A DNA stretch of 64,000 nucleotides, taken from contig NZ_LT546166.1 of assembly GCF_900078685.2 (NCBI RefSeq), forward strand, positions 116,801 to 180,800, given 5' to 3'. The translations under genes were made by a program, and so were the position numbers. Below the pieces are notes generated by a model. It did not search any database. It was not told where the DNA came from and worked only from the letters and a program-made list of their open reading frames with translations. This stretch comes from Mycolicibacter icosiumassiliensis (GTDB lineage Bacteria; Actinomycetota; Actinomycetes; Mycobacteriales; Mycobacteriaceae). Each line of letters begins with the position of its first letter. Position 1 is the first letter of the stretch. Shown in pieces: positions 62,966-64,000 of the stretch.

Positions 62966-63554
62966 GAAACTAACGAGCAAAGGGGCGGCCACCCGGTGGC
63001 GGATCATCGAGGGCGCCGCCGCCGAGATCCGCACCACCGGGGTATCGGCCACCACCCTCGATGACATCAGGGCGCGCACCCAGACGTCCAAGAGTCAGCT
63101 GTTCCACTACTTTCCCGGCGGCAAGGAGCAACTGCTGCTCGCGGTGGCCGAACACGAGGCCGCGCGGGTGCTGGCCGATCAGCAGCCCTACCTGGGTGAG
63201 CTCACGTCCTGGGCGGCCTGGCAGCGCTGGCGCGACGCCGTGGTCGATCGCTACCGCCGCCAAGGTCAGCACTGCCCGCTGGCGGTGCTGATGTCCGAAC
63301 TCGGGCGGACCACGCAGGCGGCCCAAGCGGTCACCTCGTCGCTGATCCGGCAGTGGCACGCCGAGATCGCGACAGGAATCCGCGCGATGCAGCAGGGCGG
63401 CAAGATGGCGGCGCGTATCGACGCCGATTCGGCGGCAGCCGCCCTCTTGGCGGGCATCCAGGGCGGCGTCGGCATCCTGCTCGCCACCGGCGACCTCAGC
63501 TTCTTGGAGGCCGCCCTGGACCGTGGCATCGCGGCGCTCCGCGCCGAGGCCTGA
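62922..63554 (+). CDS. TetR-family regulator
   Basis: A 210-residue TetR repressor with HTH ATTLDDIRARTQTSKSQLFHYFPGGKEQLLLAV and a C-terminal TetR_C-like LmrA/YxaF ligand domain (RQGQHCPLAVLMSELGRT, GIQGGVGILLATGDL). Start at 62922 overlaps the SDR start; ATG at 62949 is the alternative, leaving both palindromes largely upstream. It probably controls itself and the SDR. Stop is one base from the next convergent gene. Confidence 0.9.
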   Translation: MSPDSAPIKMDPQVQKLTSKGAATRWRIIEGAAAEIRTTGVSATTLDDIRARTQTSKSQLFHYFPGGKEQLLLAVAEHEAARVLADQQPYLGELTSWAAWQRWRDAVVDRYRRQGQHCPLAVLMSELGRTTQAAQAVTSSLIRQWHAEIATGIRAMQQGGKMAARIDADSAAAALLAGIQGGVGILLATGDLSFLEAALDRGIAALRAEA

Positions 63555-63555
63555 C

Positions 63556-64000
63556 CTAACCGGCCAGCGGTATCGGCTCCCCGGCTCGTCCGAACACCAT
63601 CGATTCGGTGATCTGGTCGAACCGGAAGTCCAGGGCGTCGGCGAAATAGTTCTGCCGGACATTCCAGGGCCGCTTGGTGCCTGACCGCGGGAGCGCATGC
63701 GGCGCCCGCAGCACATAGCCGGCCTGGATGTCCCACGCCGACTTCTCGGCCATCGGTTCATCGCCCAGATGCGGGTAGGCGTGGGTGTAGCCGCGAGAAG
63801 CCATGTACGCCAGCAGTTTGGCGGTGGCTCGGGCGGTGATGTCGGCACGCAGCGTCCAGGAGGCGTTGGTGTAGCCGACGCACCAGAACAGGTTCGGCAC
63901 GTCTTCGAGCATGTGCGCCTTGTAGACGAATCGGTCGGTGGACTTGATCTCGTTGCCGTCCAAGCTGATCCGCACCCCGCCGAGCGCCTGCAACTGTAAG
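63556..64000 (-). CDS. Flavin monooxygenase, C-terminal part (Rv0565c-like; runs off the window)
   Basis: The last 147 codons of a flavin-containing/Baeyer-Villiger-type monooxygenase: DRFVYKAHMLEDVPNLFWCVGYTNASWTLRADI is the hallmark end of this group, followed by PMAEKSAWDIQAGYVLRAPHALPRSG. The N-terminal FAD and NADPH domains lie outside. Matches the place of Rv0565c. Confidence 0.85.
   Translation of the reverse strand, partial: LQLQALGGVRISLDGNEIKSTDRFVYKAHMLEDVPNLFWCVGYTNASWTLRADITARATAKLLAYMASRGYTHAYPHLGDEPMAEKSAWDIQAGYVLRAPHALPRSGTKRPWNVRQNYFADALDFRFDQITESMVFGRAGEPIPLAG

Overview
The window is high-GC DNA from a Mycobacterium-type actinomycete. Evidence is the presence of PPE proteins, a PGRS-type Gly-rich protein, ESX (type VII) substrate remnants, a cutinase, and a gene order that I recognise from memory as the M. 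tuberculosis Rv0519-Rv0565 neighbourhood (hemL, ccsA, menA, menE, pitA, menB, menC, bpoC, menD, menH, menJ, grcC1, htpX, gpsA). It is not M. tuberculosis: several expected genes (fabH, galE3, mgtA) are missing and other genes occupy their places.

Layout. 1-3.6 kb: two paralogous secreted proteins sharing a 151-bp exact-type repeat, one a PGRS-linked GH5 glycosidase, with a LysR regulator between. 3.7-7 kb: copper P1B-ATPase with a TACCC-N5-GGGTA operator laid over a probable leaderless promoter. 7-14.5 kb: Tat-type esterase, Rv0072/Rv0073-type ABC transporter, two PPE genes, a JmjC-like oxygenase and two Ddn-like proteins. 14.6-20.4 kb: an unbroken run hemL, phosphatase, resA, ccdA, resB, ccsA for cytochrome c maturation. 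20.5-25 kb: MinD-like ATPase, small membrane proteins, then a putative zinc-responsive (Zur) patch with a methyltransferase lacking its core, an SRPBCC protein and a CobW GTPase. 25-33 kb: menA, MTA phosphorylase, cutinase, membrane proteins, a TetR with tandem operators, menE. 33-41.6 kb: DUF3349, a duplicated Pit-transporter cassette, SDR/glyoxalase, menB, aldo/keto reductase with divergent TetR, amidohydrolase. 41.6-44.4 kb: a wrecked ESX polymorphic-toxin locus with EspC-like leaders, an orphan toxin tail and putative immunity gene, and an IS701-type transposase remnant. 44.5-64 kb: menC, bpoC, menD, ferritin with feoAB, DsbA-like protein, menH, a salicylate-type methyltransferase with a strong palindromic operator, menJ, polyprenyl synthase, htpX, a HicB remnant, gpsA, SDR with overlapping divergent TetR, and the end of a flavin monooxygenase.

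How they fit. The backbone is respiratory-chain building: six menaquinone genes (menA, B, C, D, E, H), the MenJ tail reductase and a polyprenyl diphosphate synthase make and finish menaquinone, while hemL and the ResA/CcdA/ResB/CcsA system supply heme and attach it to cytochrome c. F420-type quinone or nitro reductases sit next to both groups. Around this backbone are metal-handling modules (Cu export, putative Zn-regulated genes, Fe uptake and storage) and small self-regulated TetR units. All functions are read from sequence by recognition of families; no database search was run.
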